A DNA stretch of 64,000 bases from Planctomycetota bacterium (GCA_022071975.1 JAJVIO010000008.1:124001-188000); one strand, 5' to 3'; positions 1-9,727 are shown, counted from the first letter of the stretch. A program made the numbers and translations. The notes: generated by a model from the letters alone, not told the origin.

Positions 1-626
1 CGGATCAGGAAGCTTAGCAGGTCGAGCATCATCTCGATTGCCGCGTTGCCCTGCTCGCGCGGGGTGGTCAACACCAGGTTGGGCAATCCCAGTTGTTCCA
101 TGCCCAGGCTCAGCATGCTGAGCCGGCCTGGGCCACCGTCGGCGATGCTGATGCCGTTCCAGAGCATCACCGGCAGCAGGCCTTCGGCGTTCGCCACGTC
201 CAGCACGAATTCCGCCTTGTGGGTCGCACCGGTTGCGCCCCAGTACACGCCAACGGCCGTCGAGCTCTCGACCACAGCGGCGACCACCTTGGTGAACAGC
301 TCCAGTGCCTCGACGGTGATGATGTCGTCGGCGCCCATCAGCGTGACCATGGCGTGGGCCGGGTACTCGGGCAGTTGCCAGCCGCTGCCGAGCGCGGAGA
401 TGCTGTAGGGCACGTATTGCTCGGCCTCGCCGTCCGGCACCGGCGCCGGCACAAACGCCACGAATGCCGTCTGGCCGTTCGCCAGCGCTACCGAGAAGAT
501 GTCTTCGCCATCCTCGGCCGGCTCGGCTTCCAGCGCCTGGCCCAGCCGCGCGCCGAGCGCCGCCGCGAACGCTTCGGGCTTGGTCGGTTCTGTACGGCCC
601 AGCAGCACGAATGCGAGTTGCGGCAT
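1..626 (-). CDS. DUF4261 domain-containing protein (3' end truncated by window edge)
   Basis: Open minus frame from ATG at 626 to the window edge: MPQLAFVLLGRTEPTKPEAFAAALGARLG...AHAMVTLMGADD...GVYWGATGATHKAEF...LPVMLWNGISI; resembles DUF4261 proteins. Not in ORF track because it runs off the edge. Confidence 0.7.
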   Translation of the reverse strand, partial: MPQLAFVLLGRTEPTKPEAFAAALGARLGQALEAEPAEDGEDIFSVALANGQTAFVAFVPAPVPDGEAEQYVPYSISALGSGWQLPEYPAHAMVTLMGADDIITVEALELFTKVVAAVVESSTAVGVYWGATGATHKAEFVLDVANAEGLLPVMLWNGISIADGGPGRLSMLSLGMEQLGLPNLVLTTPREQGNAAIEMMLDLLSFLI

Positions 627-634
627 GGCGTCTC

Positions 635-1102
635 CTACTCCGGCTTCACGGCTTTGTAGAGGCCGGTGCGGTGGCTGTCGGGCACCAGCCACTTCTTGAA
701 CAGGTCGTGGTACTTCTGGGGCAGCTCGATGCCCGTGAAGCTGTCCATGTCGAGGCAGACTGTCACCAGGCTGGCCTCCACGGCGCGGATCTTCTTGTTC
801 TCGCGCGCGGTGTCGCCGGTGTAGGTCCAGGTGATGCTCTTGGTGCCGATCTTCTGGATGCCGAGGCTGATCTCGACCTGGTCGCCGAAGCGCAGGGGCT
901 TCAGGTAATCCACTTCCATGTGCACGGTGGGAAAGCCGATGCGCTCCACATCGAGCAGGTGGTTGTAGCGGATGCCGATGCCGCGCTCGAAGAAGTCTTC
1001 AAAGCAGCAGTGGAAGTAATGCAGGAAGCGCGGGTAGTACAGGATGCCCGCGTGGTCCACGTCGCTGAAGCGGATCGGGTAGGTCGATGAAAACAGTGCC
1101 AT
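635..1102 (-). CDS. acyl-CoA thioesterase, 4-hydroxybenzoyl-CoA thioesterase/YbgC hotdog family
   Basis: MALFSSTYPIRFSDVDHAGILYYPRFLHYFHCCFEDFFE hotdog motif. Confidence 0.85.
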   Translation of the reverse strand: MALFSSTYPIRFSDVDHAGILYYPRFLHYFHCCFEDFFERGIGIRYNHLLDVERIGFPTVHMEVDYLKPLRFGDQVEISLGIQKIGTKSITWTYTGDTARENKKIRAVEASLVTVCLDMDSFTGIELPQKYHDLFKKWLVPDSHRTGLYKAVKPE

Positions 1103-1155
1103 GGCTGGTCCTTGTCCGTTGCGAGCGTGATCCTAACGCTTTACGCGACATTCCT

Positions 1156-1929
1156 CTACTTGCCGCCCACCTTTGCCACCCAGGCCGCCAGGTCGGCGCG
1201 CTGCTGCTCGCTCAAGCGCGCGGCAAAACTCGGCATCGCCGATCCCGGAACGCCGTTGCTGATCACCGTGTAGATGCTGTCGAGCGGCCTCTCCCCGGCG
1301 GGCAAGTAAATGAAGTCGCCTTTCGCCAGTGCCGGCGGTTTGCGCGGCGTGCTGATGAACTTCGCGGCCGGGCCGTCGCCCTTGGCATCGTGGCCGTGGC
1401 AACCGGCGCACTCGCGCTGGAACAGTACGCGGCCGCGCCCGGCGTCGCCTGCGGGCGCGACTGCGCGAACTGTGGGCCAGGGCTTGTTGATGTCCGAGCG
1501 CGACTTGAGGGTCAGCAGAAACTCAACGACTCTGCGGCCTTGCTCGTTGAGTTTTGTCTGCCCGGGCTCGAACAAGTGGCGCTGGGCGGGCATCTGTGAG
1601 CCGGCGTAGACGTCCTCGGGCTTCCAGAAGTGTGCGGTGTGCCAGTCGGCATTGAAGCGAGCACCCACACCCGCAAGGTCGGGCCCCATGGGGCGCACGC
1701 CGGCGGCCTGCGCACCGAAGGCTTCGGTCAGCTCGGCCTGTAGGGTGCTGACAGCATGGCACTGCCAGCAGCCGGCCTGTACATAAGCTGCGGCGAGTTC
1801 CTTGTCGAAGGCCTGGGGCGGCGCGGGATCGGCCACCGGCTCAGCGGGCGGATTGGCGACAAACCCGATCACCAGGAACAGCACAGCAAGCGCCGGCACA
1901 CCAATGATGGCAATTTTCTCGCCGTCCAT
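1156..1929 (-). CDS. di-haem cytochrome c family protein
   Basis: N-terminal TM segment and two CxxCH motifs (CWQCH, CAGCHGHDAKGDG). Confidence 0.85.
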   Translation of the reverse strand: MDGEKIAIIGVPALAVLFLVIGFVANPPAEPVADPAPPQAFDKELAAAYVQAGCWQCHAVSTLQAELTEAFGAQAAGVRPMGPDLAGVGARFNADWHTAHFWKPEDVYAGSQMPAQRHLFEPGQTKLNEQGRRVVEFLLTLKSRSDINKPWPTVRAVAPAGDAGRGRVLFQRECAGCHGHDAKGDGPAAKFISTPRKPPALAKGDFIYLPAGERPLDSIYTVISNGVPGSAMPSFAARLSEQQRADLAAWVAKVGGK

Positions 1930-1965
1930 GCCGCGGGTTTAGCGGCTTACGCGCGCAGCGGCAAG

Positions 1966-3183
1966 TCAACGCAGCTTGTCGTATTCGCGGGCCCGCTTGA
2001 CCAGCGTGTCGTCGCTGCTTTCCTCGATCACCCGCTTGTAGGCCTTGCGAGCGGCGTCACACTCGCCGATCACGTGGTGGCAGACGCCGATGTTGATCAG
2101 CACCTTGAAGTTATCGGGCTCGCGCAGCAGCCAGCGCTGGTACAACTCGAGCGCGCGGCGCGCCGAATGCTCCTGCGTGCACTTGAATTCCGCGCCCACC
2201 ACCTCCGGGTTCGCGTGGCGCCGCCAGGCGTCAGCCGCGCGGGCCAGCAGTTCCGCGGAGCACGGGTCAAGCTTCAGCGCGTCCTCGATGAGCTTCGCCT
2301 GCGTTTCCGGCTGGGTGTCCGGCGTGTTGGCGGCGAGCTCCACATAGGTGGCGATCTTCTTCAGGTCGTCGGCGATGCGTTGCAGCGTCTTCTCGGCCTC
2401 GGTTTTCTGCTTTGCATCGGAGTCGCCGAACTTGGCGAGCCACTGCCGTAGCGCAAAGGCGATTTCATCGAGAGTCATGGTGCGTTTGTCCGGCGCGGCG
2501 TACTGCGCCAGCGGGCCGTTGAGGCCTTCCTTCGCCTCCACCTTGCGCTGCTTTTCGCGCTGTTCGGCTTCTTTCTTGGGCAGCAGCACTCGCCGCCAGG
2601 TCATGAACTCGCCGTCCCAATCCTCCCCCACCGCGAGCTTGTCCTTGAGGGCCCAGCCGTGGTGTTCGCAGACGAACTCAGCGATGTCCTCGCGCAGCGC
2701 TTCTTCGCGCTCGTACACCACTGTCAGCACGCGGTTGCCCAGCATCGGGTCCGGCGCGTTCAGGTACAGCCAGCACGCAAAGGCGATTACGTCCGGGTTG
2801 TCCTGGTTGCTGCGCACGGGGTAGGTCACGGCCATGTATTGCGGCAGCCACTGCTCCCACTTGAACTGGACGCGCTCACCGGCCGGCGTGCGCGTGACGT
2901 TGCCTTTGCCGTCCGTCGTCTCCACAAGCTCCGCCGCGACCAGCAAGTCGTTCTTCACATCCAGGATGCGGTAAGGCCGCGCGCCGCCGGCGCCGTCGGG
3001 AAAGTGTGTTTCCGGGCAGCGTCCGGCCGCGCACTCGTCGCTGACCCAGGCCCGGAATTGGGCGTGCCAGTCGTCGGCAATCTTGCGCAGGAAGACTTTT
3101 TCAACCAGGCCGCCGGCCGCCAGGGGCGAGGCAATGGCAAGCGCCAGCAGCAACGGGATTGTCTTGAGCATGATCAGTCGCAA
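1966..3183 (-). CDS. secreted TPR-like hypothetical protein (tandem paralog 3)
   Basis: Signal peptide MLKTIPLLLALAIASPLAAGG; shares ACWLY..LxNRVLTxVYxR blocks with the two neighbouring ORFs. Confidence 0.75.
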   Translation of the reverse strand: MRLIMLKTIPLLLALAIASPLAAGGLVEKVFLRKIADDWHAQFRAWVSDECAAGRCPETHFPDGAGGARPYRILDVKNDLLVAAELVETTDGKGNVTRTPAGERVQFKWEQWLPQYMAVTYPVRSNQDNPDVIAFACWLYLNAPDPMLGNRVLTVVYEREEALREDIAEFVCEHHGWALKDKLAVGEDWDGEFMTWRRVLLPKKEAEQREKQRKVEAKEGLNGPLAQYAAPDKRTMTLDEIAFALRQWLAKFGDSDAKQKTEAEKTLQRIADDLKKIATYVELAANTPDTQPETQAKLIEDALKLDPCSAELLARAADAWRRHANPEVVGAEFKCTQEHSARRALELYQRWLLREPDNFKVLINIGVCHHVIGECDAARKAYKRVIEESSDDTLVKRAREYDKLR

Positions 3184-3254
3184 CAGGGGAGAGAGCGGGG
3201 GCGTTGCGTCTGCCTATGAGTAGACCGCGCGGGCACGGGCCTACATGTGTTCTG

Positions 3255-3290
3255 AAAAAAACCGGGGCCCGGTTTCCCGGGCCCCGGTTT
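3255..3290 (-). terminator. Rho-independent terminator of the 3305-4648 gene
   Basis: Perfect 14-bp stem AAACCGGGGCCCGG/CCGGGCCCCGGTTT, followed on the minus strand by a T run. Confidence 0.8.
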
Positions 3291-3304
3291 GGATGGCTGC
3301 TTGG

Positions 3305-4648
3305 TTACTTGTCGTCTTTCTTGGCGCGATTCTGGTCGCCCTGGTCCATGTTTCGGATCAGCGCCTTGGCCGTCAGACCGTTGCCCGCGTTGCCGTCGAT
3401 TTCGATCACCTTCTCGTAGTACGGCCGGGCCTGCTTGCTGTTTTCCAGCGCCTGGTAGCAGCGCCCCAGCGCCATCAGGAAGCCCGTGTTGTTCGGGAAG
3501 GCCTGCACGATGATCTCGTAATGCGGAATGGCCTTCTTCATGCCGTCGGCTCGGTCGCAGCTGTTGCCGTGGGGCGCCGGGTTGCCCCAGGTGTACCATG
3601 CGTTGGCGACCTGGCTGCGCAGGTTGTAGTCCATGGGGTCGATCAGCAGGATCTGCTCCAGGAACTCGGCCTTTTTCTTCATCTCGTTGGCGTCGCCGTC
3701 AGTGGCCATTTTGCGAGACTGGTCAAGGTTGTCCTTGATCAGCGCAAGATCGTCGGTGATCGAGTCCTGGATCTCCTGCAGCTTGTCGGTGTTCTTGGTG
3801 TCTTTCAGGAAGTCCGACGAGCCATACTTGATCTTGAACTGCTTGATCTCCCACTCGATCAACACCAGCTGCCGGGTCGGAGGCACACGGCGGGGCGGGC
3901 GGCCCTTGTAATCGCCGCGCGCGCGGATCAGTTCCTTGAACTCGTTTGCCGCGTCGGTCTCGCGCTGCTTGAGGCGCTTCTCGTGCTCTTCAGGCGTCAC
4001 CAGCACGACGCGCTCAAGCTGGTAGTCAATGTCCCAGGCGTTCCAGGCTTTCAGGCCTTCCGAGGGCCGCGTCCACTTTTCCTTGTCGCAGATATACGCC
4101 TCGATCAGCGGCGCCAGGTCTTTGTCGCGGCCGTGCACGATGGTCAGGACGCGGTTGGCCAGCTCGTTCTCTTTCTCCGCGTACAGCCAGGCCGCGAAAC
4201 CTACCAGGTCCGTGTTGTCCTGGTTGCCTTCGACCGGGTAGGTGCCGACGATCGACTTCGCCGGCCAGCCCTTCCATGCAAGCCACCCGAAGTCGTTGGT
4301 TTTTTCATAGACCGTGCGTCCGTTGGCATCCACGCCGTTGCGCACCATGTAGTAGGCGCTGAACTGCTTCTTGTTGGCGTCACGGATCTGGAACTTGTTG
4401 AGTTCTTTGGATGACTTCAGTTTGCCCTTCTCAATGCCGAAGGGCAGCCAGGTTTCAGGGAACTGGTTTTTGCTGGTGAGCGAAGCCACCCACTCCGGGA
4501 GCTTGTCGTACCACTTGGATGCTACGTCCGCCTCTTTCATGCCCTTGTGGGTCTTGGCGAACAGGTCTTCCGATGGGCCGGCAATCAGGCTGCCCGCGAA
4601 GCCGACGGCGACCAGCGCCGCCAGCAGAGTTGTCCCGAATCTCGTCAT
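3305..4648 (-). CDS. secreted TPR-like hypothetical protein (tandem paralog 2)
   Basis: 447 aa, signal peptide; homologous blocks with flanking ORFs. Confidence 0.75.
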   Translation of the reverse strand: MTRFGTTLLAALVAVGFAGSLIAGPSEDLFAKTHKGMKEADVASKWYDKLPEWVASLTSKNQFPETWLPFGIEKGKLKSSKELNKFQIRDANKKQFSAYYMVRNGVDANGRTVYEKTNDFGWLAWKGWPAKSIVGTYPVEGNQDNTDLVGFAAWLYAEKENELANRVLTIVHGRDKDLAPLIEAYICDKEKWTRPSEGLKAWNAWDIDYQLERVVLVTPEEHEKRLKQRETDAANEFKELIRARGDYKGRPPRRVPPTRQLVLIEWEIKQFKIKYGSSDFLKDTKNTDKLQEIQDSITDDLALIKDNLDQSRKMATDGDANEMKKKAEFLEQILLIDPMDYNLRSQVANAWYTWGNPAPHGNSCDRADGMKKAIPHYEIIVQAFPNNTGFLMALGRCYQALENSKQARPYYEKVIEIDGNAGNGLTAKALIRNMDQGDQNRAKKDDK

Positions 4649-4713
4649 GCCTCTCTCCTCGTGCCCCTGGCACCTCCAAAGGTAACAATCAGGGTGTCTG
4701 TGGCAACCAAACG

Positions 4714-6009
4714 CTACTTGATCAGCTTCAGCTGCCCTTCCGCGAAATCGCGGTTCTTCTGGTCGCTCTCCGACATCTCCTTGATGCCGTCGGTGCGCCG
4801 GATCACCTCCTCATGGTGCTCCTTTGCGCGACCCTTATCCCCCGCCGCCAGCCAGTTCAATCCCGCATGGTTGTGATAGCCCAGCGCCTTCGGGAAAATC
4901 GCCAGCAGTTGCTCGTACAGAGTCGCCGCGCGCTTGGCGGCGGCCGGGTCTTCGGCCTTGCGCCCGCCGTCTGTGATCTTGGCGGCCTTGCTCCATGCTT
5001 CGGCGGCGGCGGCCAGGATGTCCGGGTTCAGCGGGTCGGCGCGCACCAGTGTGTCGTAGGCCTTCCCGGCGCTGGCCCAGTCGCCCTCGATGCCGAAACG
5101 GTCGGCCTTGAACTTCTCGGCCTCGACCCAGGCGATGTCGGCTTTTACGGCCTCGAGCATCGCCTCCAGGTCTTCCTTGGCGGCCTTCTTGGCCATGAAC
5201 GCGGTGCCGGTGTAGCGGCGCTCCCAGCGCTCGATGTACTTTTCGAGAATCACGAGCCGCATGCCTGGTGAAGCTTTGCGCTGGCCGGGCTTGCTCTTCA
5301 CGTCGCCGCCCTGCAGCTTCTCGAGGTCTTTGAAGGCCTTCTTGGCTTCTTTGTCCAGGTTCTTGAAGTGCTCGGCCGCGAGTTCCTTGGTCAGCAGCAA
5401 CCAACCGTCTTCATTGTGCTCGAGGTCGTGGGTGGCGATGGTTTCCAGCCCGCCGGGAGCGGACCAACCCAGCTTGGCGCACAGCCATTCGTCGATTTCC
5501 TTCTTGAGGGCCTCGCGCTCCTTCTCGCGACCGTCGAGAGGCACCAGCGCCGCCAGCTCAGCATTGGCGAGCATCGGCTTGCCCTTGCCGGCCAGCCAGC
5601 ACGCCAGGGAGACGATCTGCGCCGGCGTGCGCCCTTTGGGCGAGAGCCAGAAGGCCACGCCCTCCGGCGGCAGCTCGCTTATCTTGAACTTGTAGTCTTT
5701 GCCGTAGACGTCATAGGCGTATTCGGCCTTGTCCGCGAACCAACCGGTGGGCACCAGCGTGGTCCAGGTGGTCTGGTCGCCGTCTACGGCCGTGAGCTGC
5801 ACATAGACCTCGACCTTATTGACCAGGGCGTACATGCGCGGCTTGGCGACTTCGGACAGGCCGGCGGTGAGCAGCTTGGGCAGGCCGGCCTCGAACTCGG
5901 CGGCGACGTCGGTTTCGGACTTGCCGGGGAAGTGTGTTTCAACCAGGCCGGCCCATAGGGGCGCGGCGAACAGGGCAAGCAGCAGAGCGGAAAGCTGGAT
6001 CGAACGCAT
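4714..6009 (-). CDS. secreted TPR-like hypothetical protein (tandem paralog 1)
   Basis: Start trimmed to MRSIQLSALLLALFAAPLWAGLVETHFPGKSETD (signal peptide); the longer ORF start lacks coding character. Confidence 0.75.
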   Translation of the reverse strand: MRSIQLSALLLALFAAPLWAGLVETHFPGKSETDVAAEFEAGLPKLLTAGLSEVAKPRMYALVNKVEVYVQLTAVDGDQTTWTTLVPTGWFADKAEYAYDVYGKDYKFKISELPPEGVAFWLSPKGRTPAQIVSLACWLAGKGKPMLANAELAALVPLDGREKEREALKKEIDEWLCAKLGWSAPGGLETIATHDLEHNEDGWLLLTKELAAEHFKNLDKEAKKAFKDLEKLQGGDVKSKPGQRKASPGMRLVILEKYIERWERRYTGTAFMAKKAAKEDLEAMLEAVKADIAWVEAEKFKADRFGIEGDWASAGKAYDTLVRADPLNPDILAAAAEAWSKAAKITDGGRKAEDPAAAKRAATLYEQLLAIFPKALGYHNHAGLNWLAAGDKGRAKEHHEEVIRRTDGIKEMSESDQKNRDFAEGQLKLIK

Positions 6010-6176
6010 GGGGGCAACCCTCGTAAACTCGAGTACGGTCGCCACAGGCGACACGGCCGGGAAATGCACAACACTCCCCAACCCATGGCCCCGTACTGTC
6101 AGTGGTAGAAATGCCAAAGGCCTTACGGATTGTGCGGAAAAACACCCCGCCAAGCAAACAAAACGCAAGGCCGTGG

Positions 6177-6195
6177 GGCAGGCTGCCAGCCTGCC
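6177..6195. repeat. REP-like palindrome, family B (inverted copy)
   Basis: GGCAGGCTGCCAGCCTGCC; exact inverted match to 9678-9696. Confidence 0.8.
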
Positions 6196-6343
6196 GGCAG
6201 TTCGTGCTGAGGACTGCCGGGGCCCTGGCCCTCTTTTCAGGCCGCGAAGTTGGGGGGGGCAGACGCCGCCGTGAGCCTGTCGAATGGCCAGCCTGCCCCA
6301 GGAAGCAGGTACGCTCTGGTGCAACCGTCCAGGAACGTCACTT

Positions 6344-6919
6344 TCATTTGCTGGTGAAGCTGGCGTCCGAATCGCCGTAGCCCGTGGTGCCTGACAGCTC
6401 GTCGTAGCTGGGCTCGGCCGTCCAGGAGCCCTCCGTGTAATCGGGGTCAGCCTCGGCCGCGGGCAGGTCGAGGACCTGGAAGCCCTGGGTGGCGCCGTTC
6501 AGCGCGCCGTAGATGCTGTCGCTGCCGTCGTCCTGGACCACGATGGTGCTGCTGGTGGTGTCCAGCACCTCGCCGTACAGCACGCGGTTGCTGGCTGCGT
6601 TCGGCCGTACAACCCGCAGCTCGAGCCCGTTATAGGCGTCGGCCGTGAGCAGCAGGCCGCTGAGTGTAATGGTGGTCTGGCCGGCCGACGGTGTGTCGTT
6701 GGCGACGCCTGAGATGATGCTGTCGGGACAATCCAACAGTGACATGGTCACGCACCTGAGCCCGCATTGCGGGCGAAGGAACTTGTACCTCACAGTGTGC
6801 CCGTAATCAGTATAGGTATAGATGTCCGCAATGGCACCATTTTCATCCGTGCAGCCGGAAGTGCTCCCGTGCTGGTTGTGGCGCAGAGCCGTGCAAAGCA
6901 GCCTTGGGCGAACAAACAA
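6344..6919 (-). pseudogene. Rhs/YD-repeat protein remnant
   Basis: ALRHNQHGSTSGCTDENGAIADIYTYTDYGH resembles the Rhs core junction (HxDHLGSTxxxTDENGxIxxxYxYxxYG) but the 5' part of an Rhs gene is absent. Confidence 0.6.
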
Positions 6920-7322
6920 GACAGCTCCTCGTTACAATTCAGCCCCCAGAGCGGCGCTTAAAGGAGCCTGACCCCGTGACCCCCAGGCATCCACTGGGGG
7001 CAGATTGGCCCTTCCGAGGGAGAAGAGTCGTATGGAGGGGTTAGTTCAAAGCAAGAGCCCGATGCTGGATCCGGCATACCAGAAGCGAATCAAACGGGAA
7101 ATGCGTGGATGAACTTGGCCAAGAAGCCGTTTCAGTTCGATCTGTGGGCAATGTACGAGTCGGAGGGCGGGGGTACTCCATGTTGTCCGCAGTTCTTCTT
7201 CCGTTCTGTATACGAATGGAGCTATGATGGAAAAGAAGAGACAAAACGACACGCTGACTATGATGCTAAAGGCAAGAATCCTAAGGGAGGAGATCACCCA
7301 ATCTGGCAGGAGGGTTGGGGAG

Positions 7323-7922
7323 ATGAATAACCACTCCCGAAGCTCATCGACAGCATGCCGACAGCTTGTGAATGTAGTTATTGTTGTTGCCTTTTCCTGC
7401 TTGATGCTCCACATGGTGGGCTGCCGCGCCAGTGAGGGAGCAAACGACGTCCACGCGGTTTCGCCAGAGCTGTCAGGCGCTATGACGGACATCAACCCCC
7501 CGGCCCTTCAGCAACCGACTGGCGATGGCCATTCCGCAGATCCGGATTCTGGGTCGGGCCCATTGCATGCCATATGTCAGGATATGGCGTCTGCATTGTC
7601 TGAAGGCACCGACATGCCCCGAAAGTACGTTCACGACCAGCCCATTCAACTTATCGACACACTCACAGTCGCTGAACGCGCCGTATTAGTCCAGGGACTA
7701 CGGGACGAATTGTATCTCACTCAGCCCAACTCAGGGTTTATCGCAGATATCAACGGCGTCGCTCGAACTTGCAATGAGGCCCAAACAACAAACCCAGAAG
7801 GCCCCAACTTTTACGCATACTGGTATGTGGATGGTTCAGGCAGCCAGCTCGTGAGGCTGGAAAAGACGGACCGTGGATACTTGGCCCCGACGGAGCCATT
7901 TCGATTTGAGCCGAGAGACTAG
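7323..7922 (+). CDS. hypothetical lipoprotein
   Basis: MNNHSRSSSTACRQLVNVVIVVAFSCLMLHMVGC lipobox-like start inside the longer ORF. Confidence 0.55.
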   Translation: MNNHSRSSSTACRQLVNVVIVVAFSCLMLHMVGCRASEGANDVHAVSPELSGAMTDINPPALQQPTGDGHSADPDSGSGPLHAICQDMASALSEGTDMPRKYVHDQPIQLIDTLTVAERAVLVQGLRDELYLTQPNSGFIADINGVARTCNEAQTTNPEGPNFYAYWYVDGSGSQLVRLEKTDRGYLAPTEPFRFEPRD

Positions 7923-8062
7923 GAGGAGAAATAGGCGGATGGGCGTAGTGACTCCGTGGCTTGCTTGGACCACGGGGTTTGGAACGTAAGCGTTCGGCCA
8001 AGTACACCTTGTCGTAGGTTGAAGTTGTTTCCATGCTCGCCGCCCATTTTTGGAGGCGGACG

Positions 8063-8194
8063 ATGACGAAGCGGGGTGAGCGATCTTCCGAGAAAGAGGC
8101 GTTCTGGAAGCTGGCCGTGGACGAGCGGCTGCGGAAGAGGGCGACACTCAACCACCAGACGCTCAGCCTGCAGCGCGGCCAAAGAACAGTCTAA
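8063..8194 (+). pseudogene. short ORF resembling an IS66-type accessory protein N-terminus (remnant)
   Basis: MTKRGERSSEKEAFWKLAVDERLRKRATLNHQTLSLQRGQRTV; the SSEKEAFWKLA start resembles IS66 OrfA-type proteins. Confidence 0.3.
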
Positions 8195-8214
8195 TTCCGC
8201 TCCGCCTTCCTCGA

Positions 8215-8715
8215 TCACTGACGTTCCAAGATGCGTCGAACATGGAGACCTAAGTCCAAATCGATAACCAACTCAAACGGCCGATTCGTTTCAGCAATTC
8301 GATAGTCACCTTGCGCCGACGGCCCTACGTAGAGCACGACCGATCCGCTTGGGGATTCCCAGACATAAGGAGATCCCACCGGTGTCCGGAACTGCGGCGT
8401 ATCAGCGGCACCTCCATACGCCGGGACGATTCGCGAGTGGCGGACAAATTCGTGTTCCGCCAAGACGCTCAAGACATTTTCCACGTCCACCTGCTCAATA
8501 ACGGCTATGTCCATACTGGGCGGTCGCTGGTGTTGAACTACGCGCAAGGCAGGTCGACCAAACAATCCATCGATCTCTCCGCGAGATGTGTCGGTCCTGT
8601 TGTAGACGGTGCTGCACCCACATGCGAACAACGCAAGCGCCACCAACGCAAAGGACGTGCGTAGCTGCCCAAGAGTAGGGCGTCGCACTGGCGGGCTAGC
8701 ATAATTCTTAGTCAT
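8215..8715 (-). CDS. hypothetical lipoprotein
   Basis: MTKNYASPPVRRPTLGQLRTSFALVALALFACGCSTVYN lipobox; start trimmed from longer ORF. Confidence 0.55.
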   Translation of the reverse strand: MTKNYASPPVRRPTLGQLRTSFALVALALFACGCSTVYNRTDTSRGEIDGLFGRPALRVVQHQRPPSMDIAVIEQVDVENVLSVLAEHEFVRHSRIVPAYGGAADTPQFRTPVGSPYVWESPSGSVVLYVGPSAQGDYRIAETNRPFELVIDLDLGLHVRRILERQ

Positions 8716-8878
8716 CGTACTCCTGTTTCTTCTCATAATCCAGGTTGCCTCCTTTGACCCGTAGCTGAGCGCTCTTGCAGTTCCCATCGCACCTTTCGTA
8801 GTCAGCTTGATAGAAAGGGATAAAGGGGTCAGGCTCCTTATACTTGCTGTTGTCGAGGCTGGTTGGTAGGCTCCCGTC

Positions 8879-9619
8879 ATGGCTCGACCTCTTCGCACCG
8901 CTCGGGGTGGCATCTGTTACCATGTTATCAATCGGGGTAACGGCCGGGCTAACGTATTCCACAAACCCGACGATTTCGCGGCCTTTGAGCGCATCCTTTC
9001 CATGGCCTGCGAGCGCTTCAATATGCGCCTGCTGGGCTGGGTTTTGATGACCAACCACTTCCACCTGGTGCTGTGGCCCCGGCGCGACGGCGACCTACAG
9101 GCCTTCATGCAGTGGGCCACCACCTGCCACGTGCGGCGCTACCACAGGCACTACAAGGGCTCGGGGCATGTCTGGCAGGGGCGCTACCGCAGCTTCCCCA
9201 TCGAGCCCGGCGGGCATCTGTTGTCCGTGCTGCGCTACGTCGAGCGCAATCCCGTGCGCGCGGGCATGGTCGCCAAGGTCCAGGACTGGCTGTATTCGAG
9301 CGCCAAGGGTCTGGCTCAGTTTCGGCACGAAATTGTGCCTGACCCTTTATCGGAGGACGTGAAGGGGTCAGGCACCGCGGCTGGAGCCGCGGAGCCAGAC
9401 CCTTTTCCGCTCGCCCACTGGCTGGTGGAGGGGCCGACGCCACGGCCGCAGCCCTGGCTGCGCTTCGTGAACCGTGAGGAAGAGGCCGAGCAACTGGCAA
9501 AGCTGCGCGAGTGCGTGAACCGGGGCTCGCCCTTCGGCGACGACGCCTGGCGTAAAAGAGTCGCACGCAAGCTGGGGCTGGAGTCAACGATTCGCCCTCG
9601 CGGACGGCCGCGAAAGTAG
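8879..9619 (+). mobile_element. REP-associated tyrosine transposase (RAYT, Y1_Tnp/IS200-like HUH)
   Basis: MARPLRTARGGICYHVINRGNGRANVFH...WVLMTNHFHLVLWP...RYRSFPIE...YVERNPVRAGMV; HUH motif and REP-like palindromes adjacent. Confidence 0.92.
9335..9375. repeat. inverted repeat inside the RAYT coding sequence
   Basis: GTGCCTGACCC (9335-9345) / GGGTCAGGCAC (9365-9375), 11-bp perfect stem. Confidence 0.7.
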
Positions 9620-9643
9620 GGACACGCTGCCGCGTGTCCCTAC
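9616..9643. repeat. REP-like palindrome, family A: GTAGGGACACGC-TGCC-GCGTGTCCCTAC
   Basis: Perfect 12-bp stem; TAG of the RAYT stop codon lies inside it. Confidence 0.85.
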
Positions 9644-9677
9644 GTGTTGCCGCCACTGGTCCACATCACGAACTATA

Positions 9678-9696
9678 GGCAGGCTGGCAGCCTGCC
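9678..9696. repeat. REP-like palindrome, family B: GGCAGGCTGGCAGCCTGCC
   Basis: Palindrome; 25 bp (9678-9702) are the exact reverse complement of 6171-6195. Confidence 0.8.
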
Positions 9697-9705
9697 CCAC
9701 GGTTT

Positions 9706-9727
9706 GGGACACGCTGCCGCGTGTCCC
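9706..9727. repeat. REP-like palindrome, family A (second copy)
   Basis: GGGACACGCTGCCGCGTGTCCC, followed by TAC. Confidence 0.85.

Noticed and set aside
3245-4414. Long plus-strand ORFs opposite minus genes (also 14129-15745, 20360-21571, 22005-23129, 35129-38257)
   Set aside because: Antisense shadow ORFs typical of GC-rich DNA; the opposite strand encodes recognisable proteins (TPR paralog, rpsA, oxoamine synthase, sucC, his genes).
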